From Syntrophaceae bacterium UBA1411 (GTDB lineage: Bacteria; Desulfobacterota; Syntrophia; Syntrophales; Smithellaceae), in contig DBPV01000038.1 of NCBI GenBank assembly GCA_002304995.1, positions 1 through 15,831 on the forward strand: DNA of 15,831 bases, written 5' to 3'. Both the position numbers and the translations under genes were made by a program. Positions 6,140-13,282 of this stretch are shown piece after piece (the first letter of the stretch is position 1; every line of letters begins with the position of its first letter). Below the pieces are notes generated by a model. That model made no database searches. It saw only the letters and a list, made by a program, of their open reading frames with translations, and had not been told where the DNA came from.

Positions 6140-6733
6140 TCATGCCAGCCTGTCCAAAAGATCGCGGAAAACCTCCAGCGGCTGGGCGCCGGTGATCCGG
6201 TAAGCGTTATTGACGATGAACAGGGGAATGCCCGTCAGCCCGAGTAGGCGCCCTTCACCGGCCGCCTGGGCCAACCGGGACGCATAGCGGCCGTCACCTG
6301 CCGCGGCAAGCGTTTCTTCGGCGTCAAGGCCGCTTTCGGCGGCGACAGCGCCAATCACCTCCGGGCGGCCGATGTCCCGGGCCCGGCTCAGATACGCCTG
6401 AAACATGTTTTCGTGAAACACGTCATGCCGCCCCCGGTCGCGGGCATACTCCGAGGCCAAGAGCGCCAGACGGGAATTGGAAAGAAGGGTGTGTTTCTGA
6501 AAAACAATGCCCAGCTCCCGGCCGCGCGACTGCAGCTGGGCGTAAAAAGGCGCGAGGTCTCTGCCTTTAAAGCGCTCGGAAAGCAGCAGGCCTCCAGGCG
6601 GCGTTTCCGGATGCAGTTCGTAGCTCACCCACTCATCCTCTATCGGGTATTCCTTCTTCAGCCGATCGACAATCGCCTTGCCGAGATAGCAAAAGGGTCA
6701 GACATAATCGGAAAAAATCCTGACGCGGATCAT
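6140..6733 (-). CDS. Selenocysteine-containing DsbA/FrnE-family thiol oxidoreductase (TGA = Sec at codon 12)
   Basis: Read with TGA (6698-6700) as selenocysteine, the gene encodes 197 aa. The N-terminus is MIRVRIFSDYV-U-PFCYLGK, where family members have Cys-Pro-x-Cys, so Sec12 replaces the first catalytic Cys and Cys15 is kept. The helical insert typical of FrnE/2-hydroxychromene-2-carboxylate isomerase-like DsbA proteins follows. Near the C-terminus GLTGIPLFIVNN carries the cis-Pro loop, then YRITGAQP. No signal peptide is seen, so it is probably cytoplasmic. The start at 6733 has GAGAGG 7 nt upstream, and a promoter lies just before it. A gene caller that reads TGA as stop would truncate it to start near 6628 and lose the active site. 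Such proteins catalyse thiol-disulfide exchange; the partner here is unknown. Downstream lie an SDR and a glyoxalase. Confidence 0.9.
6666..6684 (-). promoter_or_regulatory. Putative bacterial SECIS element
   Basis: Right after the TGA, the minus strand can form a 7-bp stem, TCGGCAA (6678-6684) with TTGTCGA (6666-6672), with one G-U pair and the loop GGCGA (6673-6677). The loop begins 20 nt after the TGA and starts with GG. As I know it, bacterial SECIS elements have an apical loop about 16-37 nt after UGA with a conserved G in the first two loop bases. The fit is good but judged by eye without energy calculation. Confidence 0.75.
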
Positions 6734-6764
6734 CACAGCACCTCTCGATTCTTAAGGTGCCTGG

Positions 6765-6794
6765 ATTCTAGCATTATCGGCAAGAAAAGATCAA
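6765..6794 (-). promoter_or_regulatory. Putative extended -10 sigma-70 promoter of the selenoprotein gene
   Basis: On the minus strand TTGATC (6789-6794) is followed after 18 nt by TAGAAT (6765-6770), which matches TATAAT in 5 of 6 bases. TGC (6771-6773) before it gives an extended -10 TGn. Transcription would start near 6758, leaving a leader of about 25 nt that includes the ribosome binding site. Confidence 0.5.
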
Positions 6795-6847
6795 CGGGGG
6801 ATTGCCGGCCGCTGAAAACGGCCGCAGCCGCAAAGGATTTTCAAAGA

Positions 6848-6899
6848 AGCCCCTGCGTTTTTGCCAGCCGGGGGCTGGCCGTACAAAAACGCAGGAGCT
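6848..6899. repeat. Long two-part inverted repeat between the selenoprotein gene and the thiolase
   Basis: A perfect 12-bp pair, CCTGCGTTTTTG (6852-6863) and CAAAAACGCAGG (6884-6895), encloses a second stem, GCCAGCC (6863-6869) with GGCTGGC (6873-6879). A short unpaired CGTA lies on one side. AGC and GCT extend the outer stem past one C-A mismatch. The total span is about 52 bp. It does not look like a classic terminator because no T tract follows. It could be a repetitive palindromic element or an RNA-stabilising structure. Confidence 0.6.
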
Positions 6900-6925
6900 G
6901 TGAGAAGGGGCAAAAATATTATTCA

Positions 6926-6954
6926 GGGCCTCGCGGCAAACAAAAGCGAGGCCC
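6926..6954 (-). terminator. Terminator hairpin of the liv/CoA operon
   Basis: Perfect 9-bp arms GGGCCTCGC (6926-6934) and GCGAGGCCC (6946-6954) flank an 11-nt loop. It begins 6 nt after the thiolase stop. On the minus strand it is followed by TGAATAATATTTTT, an AT-rich tail. This placement makes it the likely end of the long operon. Confidence 0.75.
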
Positions 6955-6960
6955 GGTCTG

Positions 6961-8181
6961 TTATTTCCTCAGATTTTCAATGATCGCCACGATGCCCTGC
7001 CCGCCGCCGCAGCAGGCCGAAAAGAGGCCGTACCGTCCGCCGGTCCGCGCCAGCTGTTTCATGGCAAACATGGCGCAGCGGGCGCCGGAGGCGCCGTTGG
7101 CATGGCCGAACGCAATCGCACCGCCCAGGGGATTCCAGCGGTCCATCATGACCGTCTCTCCGGTCTGCTGCTCCAGCTCCTTGATGACGGCCAGGTTCTG
7201 CGCGGCAAAGGCTTCGTTGCACTCCACCACGTCCATATCCTGGAGCCTGAGGCCGGCCCGTTTCAGCGCGATCGGAATGGCGTAAGCCGGAGCAATTCCC
7301 ATGATGGAAGGATCCACCGCCGCCTCGGCGCCGCAGATCCAGCGCGCATACGGTTCATACCCCAATTCCCTGGCTTTTTCGGCCGTCATGAGCAAAACGA
7401 ACGCAGCGCCGTCGTTGAGGCCGGAGGAATTTCCCGCCGTGACCGTTCCGCCCTTTTTGAAGGCGGGCGGCAATTTGGCCAAAACGTCCAGGGACTCCAG
7501 CCGAGGATGTTCGTCCACCTTAAACTCCAGGGGCGGCTTCTTCTTTCCCTGCGGCACGGCAACCGTTACGATTTCATCGACGAAATACCCCGCATCCATC
7601 GCTTTTTTGGCGAGCGTCTGGCTGCGAAAAGCAAATTCATCCTGGGCCTCTCGCGATATGCCGTACATCTCGTGCAGATTTTCCGCCGTGAGCCCCATCT
7701 CGAAGGGCAGATACGCCCGGCCTTCCGCCGGCGGCGGCTGAAGCTGATATTCCAGAACCTTCGGCGGCGTGATCCGATAGGGCGTCGGGCTTGACGTGAA
7801 TTTAAACGGCAGCTGGCTGAAGGATTCCATGCCGCCGGCAATAATGACGTCCGCATGCCCGCAGAGGATTTTCCAGGCGGCGTGATTGATGGCGTCAATG
7901 GACGATCCGCACTGCACTTCCACGTACGAAGCCGTTGTCGTCACCGGCATTCCGGCATTGAGCACCATCCAGCGGGCCGGATTAATGGGCCGGGACACGT
8001 GAAACGCGGATCCCGCAAAAACACAGTCCACTTTCCCCCGCTCGCCAATCCCGGTCTTGTCCAGGAGACCCTTGAGGGCGAGGGTGCCCAGTTCCTCCGC
8101 CGTCATATCTTTCAGGCTGCCTCCCAGACGGCCGAAAGCCGTCCGCGCGCCGTCTACCAAAACTACTTCTTTGTTGTTCAT
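6961..8181 (-). CDS. Thiolase (acetyl-CoA C-acyltransferase / acetoacetyl-CoA thiolase)
   Basis: The enzyme (406 aa) cleaves a 3-ketoacyl-CoA with CoA to acetyl-CoA and a shorter acyl-CoA, or runs the reverse condensation. Visible: DGARTAFGRLGG near the N-terminus, nucleophile Cys91 in VEVQCGSSIDA, CNEAFAAQ (321-328), catalytic His360 in GGAIAFGHANGASGAR, and Cys390 in SACCGGGQG. The usual GHPxGASG is GHANGASG here, a mild variation. Length fits the family. An ATG at 8190 touches the AGGAG site directly, whereas the ATG at 8181 has it 9 nt upstream, so I use 8181. It is the last gene of the operon, 21 nt after the 3-hydroxyacyl-CoA dehydrogenase, which supplies its substrate. Chain-length specificity cannot be told from sequence. 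Confidence 0.93.
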   Translation of the reverse strand: MNNKEVVLVDGARTAFGRLGGSLKDMTAEELGTLALKGLLDKTGIGERGKVDCVFAGSAFHVSRPINPARWMVLNAGMPVTTTASYVEVQCGSSIDAINHAAWKILCGHADVIIAGGMESFSQLPFKFTSSPTPYRITPPKVLEYQLQPPPAEGRAYLPFEMGLTAENLHEMYGISREAQDEFAFRSQTLAKKAMDAGYFVDEIVTVAVPQGKKKPPLEFKVDEHPRLESLDVLAKLPPAFKKGGTVTAGNSSGLNDGAAFVLLMTAEKARELGYEPYARWICGAEAAVDPSIMGIAPAYAIPIALKRAGLRLQDMDVVECNEAFAAQNLAVIKELEQQTGETVMMDRWNPLGGAIAFGHANGASGARCAMFAMKQLARTGGRYGLFSACCGGGQGIVAIIENLRK

Positions 8182-8202
8182 TCCCTTCATCTCCTGTTTG
8201 TT

Positions 8203-9060
8203 TTACTTGCTGTCGTATTTGTAAAAGCCTTCGCCCGTTTTCCGGCCCAGCTTCTTGTCGGCCAGCATCTTTGCGAAAAGCGGCGAGGGTTTGTAGCGCT
8301 CCTCTCCGGTCATCTGATACATGGCCTCGATGGCGTTGGCGCACACGTCCACTCCCGCCAGATCGATAATCTCGGTGATCCCCATCGGCCAGTTGCAGCC
8401 CAGCTTCATGGCCTGGTCAATGTCTTGTGCCGTCGAATCGCCCCGGGCAATCATGTCCGCCGCCTCGTTGTAGATCAGGCACAAAAACCGGTTGACGATG
8501 AAGCCGGGAATGTCCTTCACGACAATCGGCGTCTTGCCGAACTTCCGGCACAGCTCCACGGTCCGCTCGGCCGTGGCATCGGTGGTTTCCTTCCCCCGGA
8601 TGACTTCCACCAGGCGCATGGCGGGAACGGGGCTGAAATAGTGGGTGCCGATCACCCGTCCCGGTGTCTTCGTGACGGCCGCAATCGACGAAATGCTCAA
8701 TGTCGAGGTATTGCTGGCCAGAATGACCTCCGGCGGACACAGGGCGTCGAGCTTCTGAAAGATCTCCTTCTTGAGCTCGAATTTCTCGAAAACCGCCTCC
8801 ACGACCATCGCCGCGCCCGCGACCGCCGCGGCCGTATCCGTTGCGCCTGTCAGACGCGACAGCATGTCGTCAAGCGCAGTCTGCGCGAGCTTGCCTTTTT
8901 CCACTTTCTTGCCTAAAAACTTCCGAATATTGGCCAGCCCCCGGTCCACGAACGACCGGTCCGTGTCCACCAGGCTGACCTGAAATCCCGCCTCCACGGC
9001 AACCTGGGCAATGCCCGATCCCATCGTTCCCGCTCCGATAACGGTAATCTTCTGTGTCAT
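8203..9060 (-). CDS. hbd: 3-hydroxyacyl-CoA (3-hydroxybutyryl-CoA) dehydrogenase
   Basis: The enzyme (285 aa) oxidises (S)-3-hydroxyacyl-CoA to 3-ketoacyl-CoA with NAD(P), in the cytoplasm. Visible: the Rossmann loop GAGTMGSGIAQ (9-19), an acidic residue after beta 2 (VDTD) suggesting NAD preference, Glu in VVEAVFE, Ser117/Asn118 in ASNTSTLSI, catalytic His140 in GTHYFSPVP with Glu152 in LVEVIRG, and the C-terminal domain with IPGFIVNRFL and a final GRKTGEGFYKY. The 282-285 residue length is typical of the short single-function Hbd family. Two ATGs are adjacent; the one at 9060 is 7 nt from AGGAG and is preferred over 9063. It lies between an SDR and the thiolase in the operon, consistent with a beta-oxidation step. 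Confidence 0.94.
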   Translation of the reverse strand: MTQKITVIGAGTMGSGIAQVAVEAGFQVSLVDTDRSFVDRGLANIRKFLGKKVEKGKLAQTALDDMLSRLTGATDTAAAVAGAAMVVEAVFEKFELKKEIFQKLDALCPPEVILASNTSTLSISSIAAVTKTPGRVIGTHYFSPVPAMRLVEVIRGKETTDATAERTVELCRKFGKTPIVVKDIPGFIVNRFLCLIYNEAADMIARGDSTAQDIDQAMKLGCNWPMGITEIIDLAGVDVCANAIEAMYQMTGEERYKPSPLFAKMLADKKLGRKTGEGFYKYDSK

Positions 9061-9092
9061 CATCTTACTCCTTTCCCCTCTTTAAAACAGAA

Positions 9093-9854
9093 TTACAAAT
9101 ATCCGTACGCCAGCCAGCCGCCGTCGATATTGACGATGCTGCCGGTCATATAGGACGACTCGTCGCTCGCCAGATAGGCGGCCAGGCCGGCGATGTCCTC
9201 GACCTCCCCGATGCGGTGCTGGGGGGTTCTTCTTAAAATCGCCTCCATGGAAATGGCTCCCCGTTCGATGACGTCCTGCACCAGTTCCGTGCGCACGTAT
9301 CCCGGAGCGATGGCGTTGACGCGGATTTTCCGGTCGGCCCATTCAATGGCCAGCACCTTGGTGAGTTCGTTCACCGCCGCTTTGCTGGCGCAATAGGCGG
9401 CGCGCCTGGGCGCGGCAAGAATGCCGTTGACCGATGAAATGTTGATAATGTTGCCGCCGCCCTGGGGGATCATGACGCGCGCCGCCGCCTGGCAGGAGAA
9501 AAACACGCCGAACAGGTCGGTTTCCATAGCGGCTCGCCAGTCCTCCGGCGACAGATCCTCGGAAGGGCTGCCCATGGTGATGCCGGCGTTGTTGACCAGC
9601 AGATCCAGACGGCCGTACCGGTCGACGGTCTTTTGAACCAGGGCGTTGATGCTTTCCACGCTCCGCACGTCGACGGTTATGGCCGAAGCCTCGCCGCCGG
9701 CGCTTTTGATTTCCTGGACGACTTTTTCCAGCGCGTCAAGCGAACGGCTGGCCACCACGACCGCCGCGCCTTCCCGGGCAAACCGGGCGGCAATGGCTTT
9801 GCCGATGCCCTTGCTGGCGCCCGTGACAAGGGCGACTTTATTTTTCAGTTTCAT
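9093..9854 (-). CDS. FabG-like short-chain dehydrogenase/reductase
   Basis: The protein (253 aa) is a classical SDR with cofactor loop TGASKGIG (11-18), NNAG (87-90), Ser140 in NIISS-type context (NISSVNG), Tyr153 and Lys157 in YCASK, and a C-terminal IDGGWLAYGY that is common in SDRs called glucose or gluconate dehydrogenase by similarity. An Arg in ASRS after beta 2 suggests NADP(H), as an inference. The position normally holding the structural Asn of the catalytic tetrad (TNLxG) is Asp112 (TDLFG). AGGAGG lies 5 nt before the ATG. Its place between the CoA-transferase and Hbd suggests it oxidises or reduces a hydroxyacyl-CoA or alcohol intermediate, possibly the (R)-isomer or a ring hydroxyl, but this is inference. 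Confidence 0.9.
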   Translation of the reverse strand: MKLKNKVALVTGASKGIGKAIAARFAREGAAVVVASRSLDALEKVVQEIKSAGGEASAITVDVRSVESINALVQKTVDRYGRLDLLVNNAGITMGSPSEDLSPEDWRAAMETDLFGVFFSCQAAARVMIPQGGGNIINISSVNGILAAPRRAAYCASKAAVNELTKVLAIEWADRKIRVNAIAPGYVRTELVQDVIERGAISMEAILRRTPQHRIGEVEDIAGLAAYLASDESSYMTGSIVNIDGGWLAYGYL

Positions 9855-9874
9855 AAATACCTCCTGCGCGCCGT

Positions 9875-10708
9875 TTAAGAGACATGCTTCCGGTCGCGCT
9901 GCTCCGCTTTTTCCCGGAGGCGGGCGGCGCGCAGCTCTCCGGTCAGCTCGCGGCCGGCGGACAGCTCCGGTGCGAAATTGCGGATGAAATCGATTTCCTC
10001 ATCGCTGGGCCGTCGGGTCACACTCAGGTCGGATGCCACTTTTAATTCCCAGGGAATGTCCTTTTTAATGGATTCGATGTCGACAGCCGGGAAAATTTCG
10101 GCCAGATACATTTCCTTCGTTGCCGGATCGAACCGAAAAACGCCCTTCGTGCTGATGAGCGCCGAAGGCCCGGAGCCCTGGGGAAACAGGCCTGTCCTGT
10201 CACGGCTGTCGCCGCCTTCCAGATAGCCGGGCGACGTGAAATAATCGAGCTTGTTGACAAAGGTTCCGCCGCGCATGGTCAGGACCGTCCGCTTGGCGTA
10301 GGAAATGAAATCCGCGGCGCCGCCGGACCCCGGCAGGCGCATCGTCGGCTTTTCATAGTCGCCGATCACAGTCGTGTTGAGATTGCCGAATTTATCGACC
10401 TGCGCCACGCCGAGAAAACAGACGTCCACAAAACCGCGGTAGGTTGCGGTAAAGGCGGAAAAAAGATCCGTCGCATAGGAAAAGCCGCGCGCGGAATGGG
10501 CGTCGGCGATATTGTTCAGCGACAGAAGCGGCCGAATGTCCACGATGCCCGATTCCATCATCAGCGTCGCGTGCGGCGCAAAAAGCGCCTTGGCCAGAGC
10601 GCCCGCCGTCATGGGCACGCCGACGCCAAGAACGACGTTTTCGTAATCGTGAATTTCTCTGGCCACCGCAATCGCCAGCAGTTCGTCCAGCGTATAGGGT
10701 TTACTCAT
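9875..10708 (-). CDS. gctB: CoA-transferase subunit B (glutaconate CoA-transferase GctB-like)
   Basis: The protein (277 aa) is the catalytic-glutamate subunit of a class I CoA-transferase that moves CoA between acyl-CoA and a free acid through a glutamyl-CoA thioester. It aligns with the Acidaminococcus GctB that I know: MMESGIVD carries Glu52, matching the active-site Glu54 of that enzyme, followed by GSGGA, FVNKLDYFTSPGYLEG and FRFDPATKEMYLAE in matching order. Retention of the glutamate argues against the IpdB-type ring hydrolases, which lack it. The C-terminus (from about 235) is longer and charged. Its ATG overlaps the end of subunit A by 8 nt, so translation is probably coupled. The true acyl substrate is unknown. 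Confidence 0.88.
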   Translation of the reverse strand: MSKPYTLDELLAIAVAREIHDYENVVLGVGVPMTAGALAKALFAPHATLMMESGIVDIRPLLSLNNIADAHSARGFSYATDLFSAFTATYRGFVDVCFLGVAQVDKFGNLNTTVIGDYEKPTMRLPGSGGAADFISYAKRTVLTMRGGTFVNKLDYFTSPGYLEGGDSRDRTGLFPQGSGPSALISTKGVFRFDPATKEMYLAEIFPAVDIESIKKDIPWELKVASDLSVTRRPSDEEIDFIRNFAPELSAGRELTGELRAARLREKAEQRDRKHVS

Positions 10709-11750
10709 AGACCTTTCCCCTCTCTTTCAATAATTGTTCCAGCTGCGGAAGAGTCACCCCCATACTTCTCTCCCGGCCGTCGCGATCCCAGTGCGACGTA
10801 AACGCCGCGCCGTAATTGGCGGGAGCGGAGTAGAAGGGCCGGGCACGCAGCTCGTTGAGCGTTTCAACGCCGAACCGCTGGATGTAATGATCGATGTAGG
10901 CCGCCCGGTCGGGACAGCTGTAAACCCATTCGTCCATCCAGGCGGCAAGGCCGTCTGCGGTCGCCGCCGCAGCGGAGAACAATCCGTTGTACATGAAGGT
11001 GTCCACGTTGTAGTACCCCAGAACCTCCGTAGGATGGGCGCCCCAGGGAGCCTCCACAACGGCGTTGACGCGGTAGGCCGGAATGATCGTCAGATGGGGG
11101 CTGGACTGGATGATGTCGTGCTCGACGATTTCTTCACAGGAAACGATGATCCTCTTGCTGGCCAGCGCCGCCGCGGCCACGCTGCCCATCGCTCCCCAGT
11201 ACTGGGCGTTGCCGTCCACATCCGCCCGCTGCACGTGAATGACGCAGACATCCGGAGTGGCCGCGGGCACCGTGACGATCTCCCGGCGCGTATAGGGGCA
11301 GGAAATGATCTGAAATTTGTTTTCGCCCATAAATCCGCGCTTCCGGAAGATATCCGTCACTCGCACCCCTTCCAGGACCGGCATGAAGGTGAATCCGTGC
11401 ATGCCGGCGACCAGGCGGGCGTTGTATTCAAAATTGGTATAATCCTCGATTTCCAGGGTTCCCGCATTCAGGGCCCGCTCGACGGCGGATCCGCCTTTTT
11501 TGCCGCCGGAACGCATCACGTACGTCGATACCAGACGATTGACGCAGCCGCCGGCGACAAGCACTTCGACGTCGAAAATGCCGGATTGTGAATAGAGGGT
11601 AAAGCCTTTTTTACCTTGCCTGATGATTTCATAGACCAGTTCGGCGCAGCTGCCCACGGTGTAATTGCCGATCACCACTTCGTCGCCGTCATGGACGAAT
11701 TTTTCAATCGCCTCCCGCGCGCTCATGACCTTACCGGTTGCTTGTTCCAT
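10701..11750 (-). CDS. gctA: CoA-transferase subunit A (glutaconate CoA-transferase GctA-like)
   Basis: The protein has 349 aa, somewhat longer than classical GctA (about 320). It forms the partner subunit of the heteromeric CoA-transferase. Visible family features are the N-terminal MSAREAIEKFVHDGDEVVIG, a glycine-rich MRSGGKKGGSAVERA segment, DVCVIHVQRADVDGNAQYWG near the middle (the DxxGN signature of CoA-transferase A subunits), and KRIIVSCEEIVE. A Trp-containing APWGAHPTEVLGYY stretch follows, common to GctA relatives. GAGG lies 10 nt before ATG. It is separated from the upstream binding-protein gene by 196 bp with two large hairpins, and overlaps gctB by 8 nt. Confidence 0.88.
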   Translation of the reverse strand: MEQATGKVMSAREAIEKFVHDGDEVVIGNYTVGSCAELVYEIIRQGKKGFTLYSQSGIFDVEVLVAGGCVNRLVSTYVMRSGGKKGGSAVERALNAGTLEIEDYTNFEYNARLVAGMHGFTFMPVLEGVRVTDIFRKRGFMGENKFQIISCPYTRREIVTVPAATPDVCVIHVQRADVDGNAQYWGAMGSVAAAALASKRIIVSCEEIVEHDIIQSSPHLTIIPAYRVNAVVEAPWGAHPTEVLGYYNVDTFMYNGLFSAAAATADGLAAWMDEWVYSCPDRAAYIDHYIQRFGVETLNELRARPFYSAPANYGAAFTSHWDRDGRERSMGVTLPQLEQLLKERGKVYE

Positions 11751-11803
11751 AACACTTCATCCTCACAGTTTGCTTCTTTTTCTTGATGCCCGCTTTTCTA
11801 TCG

Positions 11804-11855
11804 CCTTATGAAGGGCCCCTGAGCCCGGGAGGGCATCCGGGGCCGGTTCATAAGG
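11804..11855. repeat. Large inverted repeat between the binding-protein gene and gctA
   Basis: Perfect 9-bp arms CCTTATGAA (11804-11812) and TTCATAAGG (11847-11855), then inner GGCCCC (11814-11819) with GGGGCC (11839-11844), enclose a GC-rich loop with a further GCCC/GGGC pair. The whole can form a long stem. No T tract follows, so it is more likely an RNA-processing or stability element, or a partial terminator, than a full stop. Confidence 0.6.
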
Positions 11856-11884
11856 GGGATTGGGCCATTAACGTTTTGGTTTCC

Positions 11885-11922
11885 GGCGCCTCCCGCCGCT
11901 TCCGATCACGGCGGAAGGCGCC
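11885..11922. repeat. Second intercistronic hairpin
   Basis: Arms of 13 bp with one mismatch: GGCGCCT (11885-11891) pairs with AGGCGCC (11916-11922) and CCGCC (11893-11897) with GGCGG (11910-11914), around a 12-nt loop. It begins 25 nt after the binding-protein stop. Placed right behind a periplasmic binding-protein gene, it may protect the upstream mRNA from 3' decay, as is known for such operons. Confidence 0.55.
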
Positions 11923-11946
11923 GCTTTGCCGGTATTGGCCGGGTGA

Positions 11947-13161
11947 CTACTTCATCTTGCAGCCGGTTTCCTCGCAGGGCACTTCCACCGCTTTCGCGGA
12001 GATCATTCCCTTGGGCGCCTCAAACGCGTGCTTGAAATATTTCGTTTTCGCCACAATTTCCGTGTACCAGTAAGGAACCTGCGCCTGGTGATCGCAGGCT
12101 CTCATCGTCCAGAGGCCGGCCGGGCCGTCGTAGGTCAGGCCTTCCCAGGCTTTGATGACCGCCGCGACATCCGTCGTTCCGGCTTTTTTAACGGCTTCCG
12201 CCCAGAACATCGTGGCGATAAACGCCTTTCCGCGCAGCCAGGTCGGATAGTAGCCCTTGTCCTTGTAGAACTTGGCGACAAACGCCTCGTTCTTCTTCGT
12301 GGGAATGGACAGGGTGTAGATTTCCGCGCCCATGTTGCCGATCATGAGGCTGTCGTTGCCCAGCGCGTCGATCGTGACTTCATCGTTGATGTAATAAGAA
12401 AAGACCTTCTGGTTCATGCCCATGGGGCGGCCCTGTTTGAGCAGCAACGTGAGGTCGTTGCCCCAGTTCGGCGTAAAAATGACATCCGGTTTGGCCGCGA
12501 TGAGCTGGCTCACGTAAGGACCGTAGTCCTTGGTGCCCGCGGGGTGATAGAGTTCGACAACGATTTTTGTCGCCGGGCTGATCTTGGCGACTCTTTTCTT
12601 GAAGGCTGCCAGCGCTTCCTGGCCGAAGGAGTAGTCCTGGGCGATGATGGCGATTTTCTTGTAGCCCATCTTGACGATCAGTTCGGCCAGGGCGAAAGAA
12701 CGGCCGTCGGTGCTTCCGCCGGGGCGGAAGAAGTTTTTGTTGCACTTGACGCCGGTCATGCTGGCCGCGTCCATTCCGTAGGTAAACATGATGACGTTCT
12801 GTTTTTCCGCAAGCTGGGCCATGGCGGCTCCGACGGAGCTTCCCGTGCCGCCGCAGAAAAACTTCACGCCGTCGCGCAGAATCAGGTTTTGCGCCTTGCG
12901 GGTCGCGACGTCGGGCTTCAGTTCCGAATCGATCGGAACCACTTCCACCTTCTTGCCCAGCAGTCCGCCGCTCTCATTGATCACCTGCGCGGCATAGAGC
13001 ACGCCGTCCAGATAGCGCTCGCCAATGTCCTTAAATGTTCCGGACAGCGGTTCCGTCGCGCCGATCTTGATGGTGTCGGCCGCAACCGCGGAGGAAACGG
13101 GCCCTGACATCATCAGGACTGCAAACAGAAAACATAAACCGTAAATCAGCTTCTTGCTCAT
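11947..13161 (-). CDS. livK: Branched-chain amino acid-type ABC transporter, periplasmic substrate-binding protein
   Basis: The protein (404 aa) is a type I periplasmic binding protein of the Liv/HAAT family (Peripla_BP_6 type). A signal peptide (KK, hydrophobic core 5-20, AVA before Ala28) is followed by DTIKIGATEPLSGTFKDIGE, the usual N-terminal ligand-binding segment, and later IAIIAQDYSFGQEALAAFKK and GTKDYGPYVSQL, typical of the second lobe. The start at 13161 has GGAGG 6 nt upstream and begins the signal peptide; the longer frame to 13221 does not. Four or more Cys residues in the mature part, including CEETGC at the end, are unusual for this family and could form disulfides. Ligands of this family include amino acids, aromatic acids and short acids, so the ligand is open. 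It lies 121 bp downstream of livF. Confidence 0.92.
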   Translation of the reverse strand: MSKKLIYGLCFLFAVLMMSGPVSSAVAADTIKIGATEPLSGTFKDIGERYLDGVLYAAQVINESGGLLGKKVEVVPIDSELKPDVATRKAQNLILRDGVKFFCGGTGSSVGAAMAQLAEKQNVIMFTYGMDAASMTGVKCNKNFFRPGGSTDGRSFALAELIVKMGYKKIAIIAQDYSFGQEALAAFKKRVAKISPATKIVVELYHPAGTKDYGPYVSQLIAAKPDVIFTPNWGNDLTLLLKQGRPMGMNQKVFSYYINDEVTIDALGNDSLMIGNMGAEIYTLSIPTKKNEAFVAKFYKDKGYYPTWLRGKAFIATMFWAEAVKKAGTTDVAAVIKAWEGLTYDGPAGLWTMRACDHQAQVPYWYTEIVAKTKYFKHAFEAPKGMISAKAVEVPCEETGCKMK

Positions 13162-13282
13162 ACTCCACCTCCCATTGTATTGTTTTGGTCTTTTTTCTTC
13201 TCGCCGAATGCAACACTGCATTGACCCCCTGTTCCGCTTTTCAGCGCGTCTCCTTCCGGTCCCAGCGGGGAGGCGCGGACGA

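Noticed and set aside
6140..6628. Treating the DsbA-like gene as a pseudogene or as a short protein starting at 6628
   Set aside because: The TGA stands precisely at the first catalytic Cys codon, the frame is intact on both sides, a ribosome binding site and promoter precede ATG 6733, and a SECIS-like hairpin follows. Chance nonsense at this one residue is unlikely.
6806..6826. CGGCCG-N7-CGGCCG repeat
   Set aside because: The hexamer is itself palindromic and GC-rich, so a repeat of this size is expected by chance; the stem is too short to call a terminator.
6848..6899. An integron attC-type recombination site
   Set aside because: The arms lack the RYYYAAC/GTTRRRY core sites and there is no integrase or cassette structure nearby.
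9875..11750. IpdAB-type ring-cleaving hydrolase instead of a CoA-transferase
   Set aside because: The catalytic glutamate (Glu52 of the B subunit) of true CoA-transferases is kept, and B aligns along its length with GctB as I know it.
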